From assembly GCF_019091135.1 (NCBI RefSeq), contig NZ_JAGXJW010000006.1:104083-168082 (forward strand): 64,000 nucleotides of DNA, written 5' to 3'. Below, one piece after another: positions 1-7,604 of the stretch (position 1 is its first letter; each line of letters opens with the position of its first letter). The stretch is from Cohnella sp. GbtcB17 (GTDB lineage: Bacteria; Bacillota; Bacilli; Paenibacillales; Paenibacillaceae). Made by a program: the position numbers and the translations under genes. The notes beneath the pieces were generated by a model, which was not told the origin of the DNA, did not search any database, and saw only the letters and a list, made by a program, of their open reading frames with translations.

Positions 1-403
1 CGCGATTTTGGGCTATTTTGGAGTGTCAGGTGAGCGGCGGGGTTGCGAGCGAGGGGGGGAGTGCGAGAATAGCGCGATTTTGCGCTATTTTGGAGTATCA
101 GGTGAGCGGCGGGGTTGCGAGCGAGGGGAGTGAGTGCGAGGATAGCGCGATTTTGCGCTATTATGGAGTGTCAGGTGAGCGGCGGGGTTGCGAGCGAGGG
201 GGGGAGAGTGCGAGGATAGCGCGATTTTGCGCTATTTTGAAGTGTCAGGTGAGCGGCGGGGATGCGAGCGAGGGGAGTGAGTGCGCGAATAGCGCGATTT
301 TGCGCTATTTTGGAGTATCAGGTGAGCGGCGGGGTTGCGAGCGAGGGGAGTGAGTGCGAGAATAGCGCGATTTTGGGCTATTTTGGAGTGTTAGGTGAGC
401 AGC
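1..403. repeat. 73-bp tandem repeat array with hairpin core
   Basis: About six head-to-tail copies fill the left edge of the window. The marker TCAGGTGAGC recurs at about 26, 98, 171, 245, 318 and (as TTAGGTGAGC) 391, so the period is 72-74 bp. Each unit carries a perfect hairpin core, AATAGCGC-GATTTT-GCGCTATT (8-bp stem, 6-nt loop), followed by a G-rich arm. The array ends inside the remnant of a DUF4386 gene, and its left end lies outside the window. Open frames across it encode only repetitive low-complexity peptides and have no ribosome binding site, so I do not call them genes. Confidence 0.9.
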
Positions 404-663
404 ATGAAGTTCGGACCGAGCAGAAACGTCCAATCGTGAATCACCTTCAGCAAGATGCCGGAAGCCTTGTGCGCGGCGGCATCGGGCGCGGCTGTGCCTA
501 CGGCGGACACGACGAGGATCGGCTCCATCGCCGCACCCAGAACCACTTGAGCGCCGTGCACGGCGCTTTGTGCGAGACAATCGGTGCCGTTCAGGATCGG
601 ATCGTACAGCAGGAGACCCGCGATCGAAGATGCCGCCGCGAGGATAAAGAAGATGCCGGCCAT
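391..663 (-). pseudogene. DUF4386 membrane protein remnant, internally deleted and truncated
   Basis: The 90-residue frame starts like a DUF4386 integral membrane protein (MAGIFFILAAASSIAGLLLY, then a VSAVGTA segment). It then jumps to the HDWTFLLGPNF motif, which in full proteins (about 220-240 residues) lies well past the middle. It stops at the edge of the 73-bp repeat array. So it seems to have lost a central block and everything after the third conserved segment. No good ribosome binding site precedes the ATG. It follows the XRE gene on the same strand and may once have belonged to that operon. The family assignment is from memory of the motif pattern; the truncation is seen directly. 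Confidence 0.55.
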
Positions 664-688
664 CCTGGAGGCAAGCGTGCTCGAATAC

Positions 689-913
689 TTACTCTACTGC
701 GTCTTCTCCATAGAAGAACACCTCTTCCAAAGGTCGTTTAAAAGCGCGCGCGATGCGGAAGGCCAGCTCCAGCGACGGGGAGTAGTTGCCCTTTTCCAAT
801 GCCACGATCGTCTGCCTCGTTACGCCCGTCAGTTCCGCCAACTGCTGCTGCGTCATCTCGTCGTGGTTGAACCGCAGCCTCCGGATATGATTGCCAACCA
901 GGTTCTTGCCCAT
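689..913 (-). CDS. XRE-family transcriptional regulator (Cro/CI type)
   Basis: A 74-residue protein that is almost entirely a helix-turn-helix domain. The TQQQLAELTGVTRQTIVALEKGNYSPSLELAFRIARAF stretch (given here as TQQQLAELTGV, TRQTIVALEKG and NYSPSLELAF) is typical of small YgzD/YozG-like regulators. It begins two bases after the stop codon of the membrane-protein gene, so the two are co-transcribed and probably translationally coupled. In this family the regulator usually controls its own operon together with the paired membrane protein. Two palindromes upstream of the operon at 1407-1445 are the likely binding sites. Confidence 0.85.
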   Translation of the reverse strand: MGKNLVGNHIRRLRFNHDEMTQQQLAELTGVTRQTIVALEKGNYSPSLELAFRIARAFKRPLEEVFFYGEDAVE

Positions 914-915
914 CG

Positions 916-1362
916 CTAGACGCCCCTCCGGTAGTGGTACAGCCTCGTCGCGGAGCCGGTCACGTCCGAGAGGAAGCCGGCGGCGATCAGGATGACGAAC
1001 ATCGCTTGCGAAGGTTGGCCGGCCGCCAGCGTGCCCATCGACGCCAGAAAGCCGAGGACGAACACCAGGAACGAGTTGCGGAACGCCTTCAGGTCGATCA
1101 GCTTGTCGAGCTCGTCGGCGAACGAAGGCTCCTTCTCTCCGGTCGCCATCCGATGGACGATGTTGAAGACGATGCCGATGACGATGTGCGCGAATATCGA
1201 GACAAGCGTCAGAATGAGGACGAAGGAGCCCCAGTAGCGAAAGATTTCGTCGGTCTCTGCGCCGGCGCCTGGATGCCGCGGGTACATGATCGACGAATAC
1301 ACTGCGAAAATCAGGACCGCGCTGATCAGCGATACGATGCTCTTCTTTTCTTGATAGGCCAT
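916..1362 (-). CDS. Four-helix integral membrane protein paired with XRE regulator
   Basis: A 148-residue protein with about four hydrophobic segments (roughly residues 9-27, 45-70, 95-113 and 118-136) and a charged cytoplasmic loop (GEKEPSFADELDKLIDLKAFR) between the second and third. The arrangement resembles the DUF2178-type membrane proteins that sit next to small XRE regulators in Firmicutes, but I cannot assign the exact family. The start is supported by a GGGGAG ribosome binding site before ATG at 1362. It is the first gene of a two-gene operon, and its function is unknown. Confidence 0.75.
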   Translation of the reverse strand: MAYQEKKSIVSLISAVLIFAVYSSIMYPRHPGAGAETDEIFRYWGSFVLILTLVSIFAHIVIGIVFNIVHRMATGEKEPSFADELDKLIDLKAFRNSFLVFVLGFLASMGTLAAGQPSQAMFVILIAAGFLSDVTGSATRLYHYRRGV

Positions 1363-1406
1363 GCGATTGTTCTCCCCTTATTTTGAGTTAAGTTTGGTAT
1401 TCATAA

Positions 1407-1445
1407 TGTAATATATTTATTACACTATGTAAAGTATATTTTACA
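1407..1445. promoter_or_regulatory. Tandem operator-like palindromes upstream of the XRE operon
   Basis: Two 18-bp inverted repeats lie in an AT-rich stretch. TGTAATA-TATT-TATTACA (1407-1424) is perfect over 7-bp arms, and TGTAAA-GTATAT-TTTACA (1428-1445) is perfect over 6-bp arms. Their centres are 21 bp apart, two helical turns, so two dimers would bind the same face. They lie 45-83 bp upstream of the ATG at 1362, where the promoter should be. The binding protein is inferred to be the XRE regulator of the operon. Confidence 0.6.
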
Positions 1446-1593
1446 TTTAAGGTAATAGAACGGGCCAGCACCGACGTCTAGGTATCCAAGTTTTCATAAG
1501 ATGAACTTCATAAGCATCCATACGGATTCATTCCCGGAAGCAAGCCGCCGATATGCTAGTAGTAAGGTTTTATAAGGAAGGGGCCACGACAGC

Positions 1594-1869
1594 ATGCAGC
1601 GACTGAAGTTTATTTACCGCTTTTTTCTTATTCAACCGCTTTGGTTCAGGGTTTTGGCGCCGGCGGCGCTGCTCTTGTCGATTCTCTTGAGCAGCTCGAC
1701 GTTTGGCGAGGACGCCGCTTACAAAGGCGGAGCCAAGCTGGCGGCGGCAGTCTTCTTCGGATTATGGGGCATACCGTTCCGGCGCAACCGGCAGCTCGCG
1801 ATCATTTTCTTCGCGCTGGCCGCGTTAAGCTTATATTTGGCGGTAAATACCTTCGTGCAAGCAGGATAA
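1594..1869 (+). CDS. Small hypothetical membrane protein
   Basis: A 91-residue protein with three hydrophobic stretches (about residues 18-33, 48-60 and 67-87) and a basic N-terminus. GGAAGGGG about ten bases before the ATG supports the start. I do not recognise a family. It stands alone between the divergent XRE operon and the chemotaxis receptor. The small size and good ribosome binding site argue for a real gene, but nothing in the sequence shows what it does. Confidence 0.6.
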   Translation: MQRLKFIYRFFLIQPLWFRVLAPAALLLSILLSSSTFGEDAAYKGGAKLAAAVFFGLWGIPFRRNRQLAIIFFALAALSLYLAVNTFVQAG

Positions 1870-1958
1870 GACGTAGTCTAAGCGAACTATATTTAAGTCG
1901 AGATTTCGGGAAAATCAGGAGATCTTGTCGCAAATCATAAAAGGGAGCATGGGCCCGC

Positions 1959-3713
1959 ATGTCTAGATTTCACAACCGCCTTGTATTCAAGCTGTCGGTC
2001 ATGATACTGACGCTCCTCGTCATCTTGTCCGCCACACTCATTTATTTGCAGGTTCGCAGTACGAAGCAAGCCAGCGAGGAGGCGATCGGCAGCATCGGCA
2101 TGCATATCGCGGAGGCTTATGCGGGGCAGTTCGATATCGCATCCTATGAGAAATTCACCAAGGACGAGAAGGAAAACGATCTCTATTGGGGCTTGCGCAA
2201 CGCGCTGAATCGTTATCGGCTTGAGATCGGTGCGCTGTATGTATACACGGTAAAATTCGACGACCTCGGTCAGCCTGTAATTCTGATCGACGGCCAGCCG
2301 AAGAACGAAAAGACCGCGTCTCCGATCGGCGAGGTCACCGACATGCCGAAGGCGGCGATCGCCGACGTGCTGACGGGCAAGACGGCCAAGACCGGCATTC
2401 TTCACAATCCCGAATACGGCGACTACCTCTCCTCGTTCGCGCCGCTTCGCGACGCAGGCGGGAAGGTGATCGGCGCGCTCGGCATCGATACGGACGTCGC
2501 CGTGTCGAATACGATTTTTCGGGACGTCCTGAGAAAAAGCATGTCGGCATTCGTACTTATGGGTGCGCTTACGCTGCTCGTCTTTTTGCTGATCGCCTGG
2601 TTCATGGCCCGTGCGCTCCGGCCGCTCGGCACGATCGTCCGCAGCGCGGAAGCGATGGCCGCCGGCGATCTCGCGGGGGCGCAGCGTCTGCTGGGCGCGC
2701 GGCGCGTCCGGTCGAAAGACGAGATCGGGCAAGCGTATGCCGCCATGACGGGGATGACCGACCGGCTGAGCGTCACGCTTGGAGGTGTGATGCAGGACGT
2801 GACCGCGACGACGGCGGATCTCGTTCGTTCGACCGACCAATCCGGCGCTGAAGCAGAGCGGATGGTCGGGCTTAACGAGCGGATGGAGCAATCGATCGCG
2901 CAATTGGCCGACGGGGCGGCGCATCAACGCACGGGCGCTGAAGAGAGCGCGAGGTCGATGGAAGAGATCTCGCAGGCCATTCAGCGCGTCGCCGAAGCGT
3001 CGTCGAGCGTCGCCGCGGCTTCCGCGGACGCGCTGGCGACGGCGGAGCACGGCAGAAGCGCCATCCTCGTGCTCAAGGAGCAGGTCGGATCGATGTCCGC
3101 CGTCGCCGAGCAGACGACGGGCTCGGTACAGCTGCTGAACGGCTATATGCAGGAGATCAAGCCGGTCCTCCAATCGATCGTGAGCAACGCGGATCAGACG
3201 AAGATTCTTGCGCTGAACGCGTCCATCGAGGCGGTGCGGGCCGGGGAGCATGGCGCGGGCTTCGGCGTCGTGGCCGGCGAGATTCGCAAGCTTGCGGAGG
3301 CGGCCGCCGCGTCCGCGACGCAGGTCACTGCGCTGCTGGACCAGATACGCGGCGAGTCGGCGCAGATCGGGGAGCGGATGGCCGCGGAAGCGATGGAGAT
3401 GACGAGAGGCAGCGACCTGTCCGGCGAAGTGGCTTCGCTCTTCGACGATACGGTAGACCGGTTCGTCTTCGTGAACGGCCATATTCAGGAGATCTCGGCG
3501 GCTGCCGAGCAGCTGCTTGCAGGCTCCGAGGAGGTCGCGGCTTCGGTCGAGCAGATATCGCAGATCTCGGCGGTGAGCGCGGACAATACGGTGTCCATCC
3601 AGCGGATGTCGACCGAACAGCTCGAAGCGGCGCGGCGGATCGCCGACACGACGGCCCAGCTCAAGAAGAGAGGCGCCGTGCTGGAAGCGGCTGTCGCCAA
3701 GTTCAAGCTGTAA
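1959..3713 (+). CDS. Methyl-accepting chemotaxis protein
   Basis: A 584-residue transmembrane chemoreceptor. TM1 spans about residues 8-31, a periplasm-facing sensor domain (about 32-190) follows, then TM2 at about 191-214. A HAMP domain (about 215-270, starting ARALRPLGTIV) leads into the long cytoplasmic MCP signalling coiled coil. The conserved hairpin-tip region is clear: ALNASIEAVRAGEHGAGF, then GVVAGEIRKLAE. Family members signal to CheW/CheA at the cell pole and are adapted by methylation. The sensor looks Cache-like, but the ligand cannot be read from sequence. The GGGAGC site before ATG at 1959 supports the start. It is monocistronic and far from other chemotaxis genes here. Confidence 0.95.
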   Translation: MSRFHNRLVFKLSVMILTLLVILSATLIYLQVRSTKQASEEAIGSIGMHIAEAYAGQFDIASYEKFTKDEKENDLYWGLRNALNRYRLEIGALYVYTVKFDDLGQPVILIDGQPKNEKTASPIGEVTDMPKAAIADVLTGKTAKTGILHNPEYGDYLSSFAPLRDAGGKVIGALGIDTDVAVSNTIFRDVLRKSMSAFVLMGALTLLVFLLIAWFMARALRPLGTIVRSAEAMAAGDLAGAQRLLGARRVRSKDEIGQAYAAMTGMTDRLSVTLGGVMQDVTATTADLVRSTDQSGAEAERMVGLNERMEQSIAQLADGAAHQRTGAEESARSMEEISQAIQRVAEASSSVAAASADALATAEHGRSAILVLKEQVGSMSAVAEQTTGSVQLLNGYMQEIKPVLQSIVSNADQTKILALNASIEAVRAGEHGAGFGVVAGEIRKLAEAAAASATQVTALLDQIRGESAQIGERMAAEAMEMTRGSDLSGEVASLFDDTVDRFVFVNGHIQEISAAAEQLLAGSEEVAASVEQISQISAVSADNTVSIQRMSTEQLEAARRIADTTAQLKKRGAVLEAAVAKFKL

Positions 3714-3799
3714 CCGCGTATTCGAATATTTGCTAATTATATTTTTGCAAAAAACAATTTCTCTTTTTTCCGGTATCCTGTAAAATAAGTCCACAACGA

Positions 3800-4091
3800 A
3801 ATGCGATGAAGAGAAGCGTCGATAAACGGATTTCTTGACAGAGAACCCCGGGAGCTGAGAAGGGGGAGAAGTCGTTATCGATAAAAAGACTCTGAGCAGC
3901 GCGCCGGAATCCGTATCCGATCACGGGGATGGCGCGACAGGAGCTCCTGTTACAGAGCTAGAGTATGGGCATGACGGCATGCCCAACTCGTAGAGGCGGT
4001 TACGGCGACGTATCCGCGAACTTGGGGTGGTACCGCGAGAATCCAATCTCGTCCCTAAGACTGGCAGCAGTCTTGGAGGGCGGGATTTTTT
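3800..4091 (+). ncRNA. T-box riboswitch upstream of asd, probably lysine-specific
   Basis: The leader has the hallmarks of a T-box. There is a Stem I with a distal AGAGAAC/GAGCTGAGAAG-type module around 3838-3868. A specifier region leads into ACTCTGAGC near 3889-3897. The antiterminator T-box core AACTTGGGGTGGTACCGCG is at 4019-4037, and a strong intrinsic terminator follows at 4045-4091. The expected specifier position falls in an A-tract (AAAAAG, 3883-3888), so either likely reading frame gives a Lys codon (AAA or AAG). Uncharged tRNA-Lys would then favour antitermination and expression of asd. The T-box identity is firm; the lysine assignment is inference from position. Confidence 0.9.
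4045..4091 (+). terminator. T-box regulated intrinsic terminator
   Basis: An inverted repeat AATCTCGTCCCTAAGACT / AGTCTTGGAGGGCGGGATT around a GGCAGC loop is followed by a run of T. It starts right after the T-box core and would be disrupted when the antiterminator forms. Confidence 0.88.
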
Positions 4092-4174
4092 GCTGTTCCG
4101 GCGGAAGCGTGGCTATCATGCAATAAAGAATGCACGATTAAATTGAATCTGAAATTGGAAGGGGAGCGATCTTT

Positions 4175-5272
4175 GTGTCGCAATTGCTGAGAGCAGGTAT
4201 CGTCGGAGGAACGGGAATGGTCGGCCAGCGGTTCGTTCAACTGCTGGATGGGCACCCTTGGTTTAAAGTCACGGCCATCGCGGCCAGCGCAGGTTCGGCG
4301 GGGAAGACGTACGAACAGGCCGTGCTGGGCAGATGGAAGCTGGATACGCCGATTCCGGAGGCGGTCAAGTCCATCGTCGTGCAGGACGCCTCGATCGTCG
4401 AGGAGTTCGCGGCGGACGTCGACTTTATTTTCTGCGCGGTAGATATGAAGAAGGATGAGATCAAGGCGCTTGAGGAAGCGTACGCCAAGACGGGCACGCC
4501 CGTCGTGTCGAACAACTCGGCGCACCGCTGGACGCCCGACGTGCCGATGGTCATCCCGGAGATCAATCCCGAGCATCTGGACGTGATCGCCGCCCAGCGC
4601 GAGCGTCTGGGCACCGCGACCGGATTCATCGCGGTGAAGCCGAACTGCTCCATTCAGAGCTACGTGCCGCTGCTGCACGCGCTGCGGGAGTTCGAACCAA
4701 AGACGGTCGTCGCCTCGACCTACCAGGCGATCTCGGGCGCAGGCAAGAACTTCGCGGACTGGCCGGAGATGCTCGACAACGTCATTCCTTACATCGGCGG
4801 CGAGGAAGAAAAAAGCGAGCAAGAGCCGCTGCGCATCTGGGGCAGCGTGAAGGGTGGCGCGATCGCCCCCGCAAGCGAGCCGCAGATCACGACACAGTGC
4901 ATCCGCGTCCCGGTCACGGACGGCCATCTGGCCACGCTGTTCGTCTCGTTCGAGCGCAAGCCGTCGCGTGAAGATATCCTCTCACGCTGGGCGAGCTTCA
5001 GCGGACGGCCGCAGGAGCTGGGACTGCCGAGCGCGCCCAAGCAGTTTATCACGTACTTCGAGGAAGACAACAGGCCGCAGACGAAGCTCGACCGCGACCT
5101 CGAAGGCGGCATGGGCATTTCCGCAGGCCGGTTGCGCGAAGATTCCTTGTACGACTTCAAGTTTGTCGGCCTCTCGCACAATACGCTGCGCGGCGCGGCG
5201 GGCGGCGCCGTGCTGATCGCCGAATTGCTCAAGGCGGAAGGCTACATTAAGGCCAAGACGTCCGCTCAATAA
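4175..5272 (+). CDS. asd: Aspartate-semialdehyde dehydrogenase
   Basis: A 365-residue enzyme that reduces aspartyl phosphate to aspartate semialdehyde with NADPH, the branch point to lysine/diaminopimelate, threonine, methionine and isoleucine. The N-terminal nucleotide-binding motif GIVGGTGMVGQRF (about 8-20) and the active-site cysteine in KPNCSIQ (C158) are present. The sequence is of the archaeal/fungal subtype rather than the classical Bacillus type. The GTG start at 4175 follows GGAAGGGGAG with proper spacing. It is a single gene ending in its own terminator and is controlled by the T-box leader, which fits amino acid limitation sensing. Confidence 0.95.
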   Translation: MSQLLRAGIVGGTGMVGQRFVQLLDGHPWFKVTAIAASAGSAGKTYEQAVLGRWKLDTPIPEAVKSIVVQDASIVEEFAADVDFIFCAVDMKKDEIKALEEAYAKTGTPVVSNNSAHRWTPDVPMVIPEINPEHLDVIAAQRERLGTATGFIAVKPNCSIQSYVPLLHALREFEPKTVVASTYQAISGAGKNFADWPEMLDNVIPYIGGEEEKSEQEPLRIWGSVKGGAIAPASEPQITTQCIRVPVTDGHLATLFVSFERKPSREDILSRWASFSGRPQELGLPSAPKQFITYFEEDNRPQTKLDRDLEGGMGISAGRLREDSLYDFKFVGLSHNTLRGAAGGAVLIAELLKAEGYIKAKTSAQ

Positions 5273-5297
5273 GGAACGGGCTGCCGCCCGGTACACT

Positions 5298-5341
5298 GCG
5301 CAAGCCACTCGGCGACACGTCGAGGAGCTTGCGCTATTTTT
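5298..5341 (+). terminator. Intrinsic terminator after asd
   Basis: GCGCAAGC and GCTTGCGC flank an inner CTCG/CGAG stem, and the hairpin is followed by TATTTTT. It lies 25 bases past the asd stop codon. Confidence 0.75.
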
Positions 5342-5386
5342 GCTACTGCCAGGCTTCCACCTGGCTCCTCGCCTTGCTCGCGCCGC

Positions 5387-6268
5387 TCACCGCTCGTTCC
5401 TTGCCTTGATCGTCCTGGCGTATTCGGACGGCGTCATGCCGACGGACTGCTTGAATTGACGCGAAAAATAATGGACGCTGCTGTACCCGAGCAGGTTCGA
5501 GATCTCGGTCAAATTGTAAATATCCTCGCGGATATAAGCTTTGGCGCGCTCGATCCGCAGGCGGTTCAGGTAGACGATGATGCCGGTGCCGACCGTTCGC
5601 TTGAACAAAATGTTCAACTGCGTGCGGCTCATGCTGAATTGTGCGGACAGGCTGTCCAGCGTGACTTTGGCGGACAGGTTCTGCTCGAGGTACGCGATGA
5701 TGCGTTTGCCCATGTGCGCGCTCTGATTTTCCGCGGTGGTGGACATGAGCTGCCCGGCCTGCTGCCTTGCAGACCGCGCTTGGCGGATGAGAAGGATGAG
5801 CAGTTGCTCCAGGTAGAGCTTGAACAGTTGTTCCGCGGCGAACGCGGCTTCGGGCCGTGGGACGATCGGATATTGGTTCAGGCCGAAGGCGTCCAGTCCT
5901 TCCTTCATGAGCCGGGCGAGCAGCGCATGCTCGCCTGTTCCGATGCGGAACAGCTTGTTTTCGTCGAAAAAGGCCATCGCTTCGTCGTCGCAGCGAAAGG
6001 TGACGATAAACAGGTTGGGCGCCTTGCTGCCGGTGCTCTCCAGCTGGTGGAGTTCGTTCGGACTATGCACGAGAATGTTGCCCTGGTTCAGCCGATAGTA
6101 CCCCGACCCCGTATTCGCGTTCACCTCGCCTTTGTCGACGTAGACGATCTCCCAGAAATCATGGCTTTCCGCGACGTATTGCGCCCGATTGGACTGCTCG
6201 AAGTAGTAGCAGGTGTAAATGTCGTTCACGACGAGCTGCTGGCGCAGCCTGTGCTTGATAAAATCCAT
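5387..6268 (-). CDS. AraC-family transcriptional regulator with cupin sensor
   Basis: A 293-residue regulator. The N-terminal half (about 1-150) is an AraC-type cupin sensor, including FWEIVYVDKGEV and the Gly-rich turn before NILVHSPNELHQLE. The C-terminal 100 residues hold two helix-turn-helix motifs (LDSLSAQFSMSRTQLNILFK, then LTEISNLLGYSSVHYFSRQF, closing with GMTPSEYARTI). Such proteins sense sugars or related small molecules. It is divergent from the isomerase gene at 6459 and probably controls it. GGAGGGGA before the ATG supports the start. Confidence 0.93.
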   Translation of the reverse strand: MDFIKHRLRQQLVVNDIYTCYYFEQSNRAQYVAESHDFWEIVYVDKGEVNANTGSGYYRLNQGNILVHSPNELHQLESTGSKAPNLFIVTFRCDDEAMAFFDENKLFRIGTGEHALLARLMKEGLDAFGLNQYPIVPRPEAAFAAEQLFKLYLEQLLILLIRQARSARQQAGQLMSTTAENQSAHMGKRIIAYLEQNLSAKVTLDSLSAQFSMSRTQLNILFKRTVGTGIIVYLNRLRIERAKAYIREDIYNLTEISNLLGYSSVHYFSRQFKQSVGMTPSEYARTIKARNER

Positions 6269-6458
6269 CCATCCTTCCCCTCCGAACTAAAGTATAAACT
6301 TTCCGTTCGATTATGCAAAAGAGAGTGCAAAATTCCCGACAAATTTTCTAAATCAAGCCGCGGGGAAACGGGCTATGATGGGGCTAGCAAACTTACAACG
6401 CCGATGGGGGACGCGGGCTGCGTCTTGCGTTTTGGCGGATACGGGGAGGGCTTGAGTC

Positions 6459-7283
6459 TTGGAAATCGGCGTTATTCATACGATCGATGCAAAAGCGCAG
6501 GGCAATATGTTCAAGGTCGTCAGCGATTACGGATTCGGCGTGTGCCAGTTGAATTCGTGGAATATGGCCGACTGCACGCCGGAAGTGGCTGCGCGGGTCG
6601 TCAAGGAGTCGGTTGAGGCTGGCGTTCGCGTCTGCGCGGTATGGGCGGGCGTGCCGGGGCCGGCGGCGTGGAACTTCACGCAGGGGCCGCTCACGCTGGG
6701 TCTCGTGCCGGAAGCTTACCGCGAGGAGCGGGTGAAGGCGCTGAAGAGCTGGGCGGATTTTGCGTCATGGATCGGCGCCCCAGCGATCATCACGCACGTC
6801 GGATTTATCCCGGAAAATATGACGGATCCCGCTTATCCCGCGGTCGTCGAAGCCGTTCGCGAGGTGGCCGCGTACTGCGAGAGCAAGGGGATCGGCTTCT
6901 GGTTCGAGACGGGGCAGGAGACGCCGGTCGTGCTGCTGCGCACGATCCAGCGCGTCGGCACGTCCAACCTCGGCATCAACCTCGATCCGGCCAATCTCAT
7001 CCTGTACGGCAAAGGCAATCCGATCGACGCGCTGGACACGATCGGCGCCTACGTGCGCAACGTCCACGTGAAGGACGGGCTGTACCCGACGGACGGCGAC
7101 AACCTGGGCGAGGAAGTCCGGGCCGGCACGGGCAAGGTGAACTTCCCCGCGTTCGTGCGCAAGCTGAAGGAGATCGGCTTCACCGGCGAGTACATCATCG
7201 AGCGCGAGATCACCGGCGAGGAACAGCGGCAGGACATCCTGCGCACGACGGGCGATCTGAAGCAGTGGCTGCAGGAGGCTTGA
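6459..7283 (+). CDS. Sugar phosphate isomerase/epimerase (TIM-barrel, AP endonuclease 2 fold)
   Basis: A 274-residue protein of the xylose isomerase-like TIM-barrel superfamily. Signature segments include the metal/substrate-site strands IITHVGFIPE, GIGFWFETGQETP, GINLDPANLILYGKGNP, VRNVHVKDG and GEYIIERE. Metal-binding Glu, Asp, His and Glu residues lie at the ends of these strands. Family members isomerise or epimerise sugars, inosose or hydroxypyruvate-like compounds, so the exact substrate is open. The TTG start at 6459 has GGGGAGGG seven bases upstream. The gene is monocistronic and opposite the AraC regulator. Confidence 0.88.
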   Translation: MEIGVIHTIDAKAQGNMFKVVSDYGFGVCQLNSWNMADCTPEVAARVVKESVEAGVRVCAVWAGVPGPAAWNFTQGPLTLGLVPEAYREERVKALKSWADFASWIGAPAIITHVGFIPENMTDPAYPAVVEAVREVAAYCESKGIGFWFETGQETPVVLLRTIQRVGTSNLGINLDPANLILYGKGNPIDALDTIGAYVRNVHVKDGLYPTDGDNLGEEVRAGTGKVNFPAFVRKLKEIGFTGEYIIEREITGEEQRQDILRTTGDLKQWLQEA

Positions 7284-7324
7284 GCGGCGGCGCGCAAGTT
7301 GGCCCGGCGCGAAGTTTTGGGCAG

Positions 7325-7520
7325 TGAAGCGAAGCGGAAAGTGCCAACGTAGATCGATAGTTGGCCGGTGCGCGGCGCTGTAGGGCATGAAGTGTCGTCG
7401 TAGATCGATAGTTGGCCGGCGCACGACGCAGAGGAGCATGAAGTATCCAAGTAGATCGATACTTGGCCCACGCACGGCCCAGCAGAGCACGAAGTATCCA
7501 CATAGATCGATAGTTGGCAT
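7325..7520. repeat. 51-bp tandem repeat array (family 1)
   Basis: Four copies have their core AGATCGATA(G/C) at 7351, 7402, 7453 and 7504, an exact 51-bp period. The core is the centre of a hairpin. In the third copy CCAAGT-AGATCGAT-ACTTGG is perfect, and in the first CCAAC...GTTGG is kept. The array fills the gap between the convergent isomerase gene and trpB. Frames across it are repetitive and lack ribosome binding sites. Confidence 0.9.
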
Positions 7521-7543
7521 CCGAGCACGGCGCCGCAAACCGC

Positions 7544-7581
7544 AAAAAGCCGCCCCCAACATGACTTGGGGGCGGCTTTTT
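7544..7581. terminator. Bidirectional terminator after trpB
   Basis: A perfect 16-bp inverted repeat, AAAAAGCCGCCCCCAA / TTGGGGGCGGCTTTTT, with a 6-nt loop. It is flanked by A and T runs, so it works on both strands. It lies 24 bases past the trpB stop and is the right size to end transcription from both convergent genes. Confidence 0.93.
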
Positions 7582-7604
7582 GCACGCTCACGGGCGTTGC
7601 TGGT

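Noticed and set aside
1..403. CRISPR-like look of the left-edge repeats
   Set aside because: The whole unit is repeated, with no unique spacers between constant repeats, and no cas genes are nearby.
1935..3794. 619-residue frame antisense to the chemotaxis receptor
   Set aside because: It is a GC-rich shadow frame: it is Arg/His/Asp-rich, lacks domain motifs and mirrors the codon pattern of the real gene.
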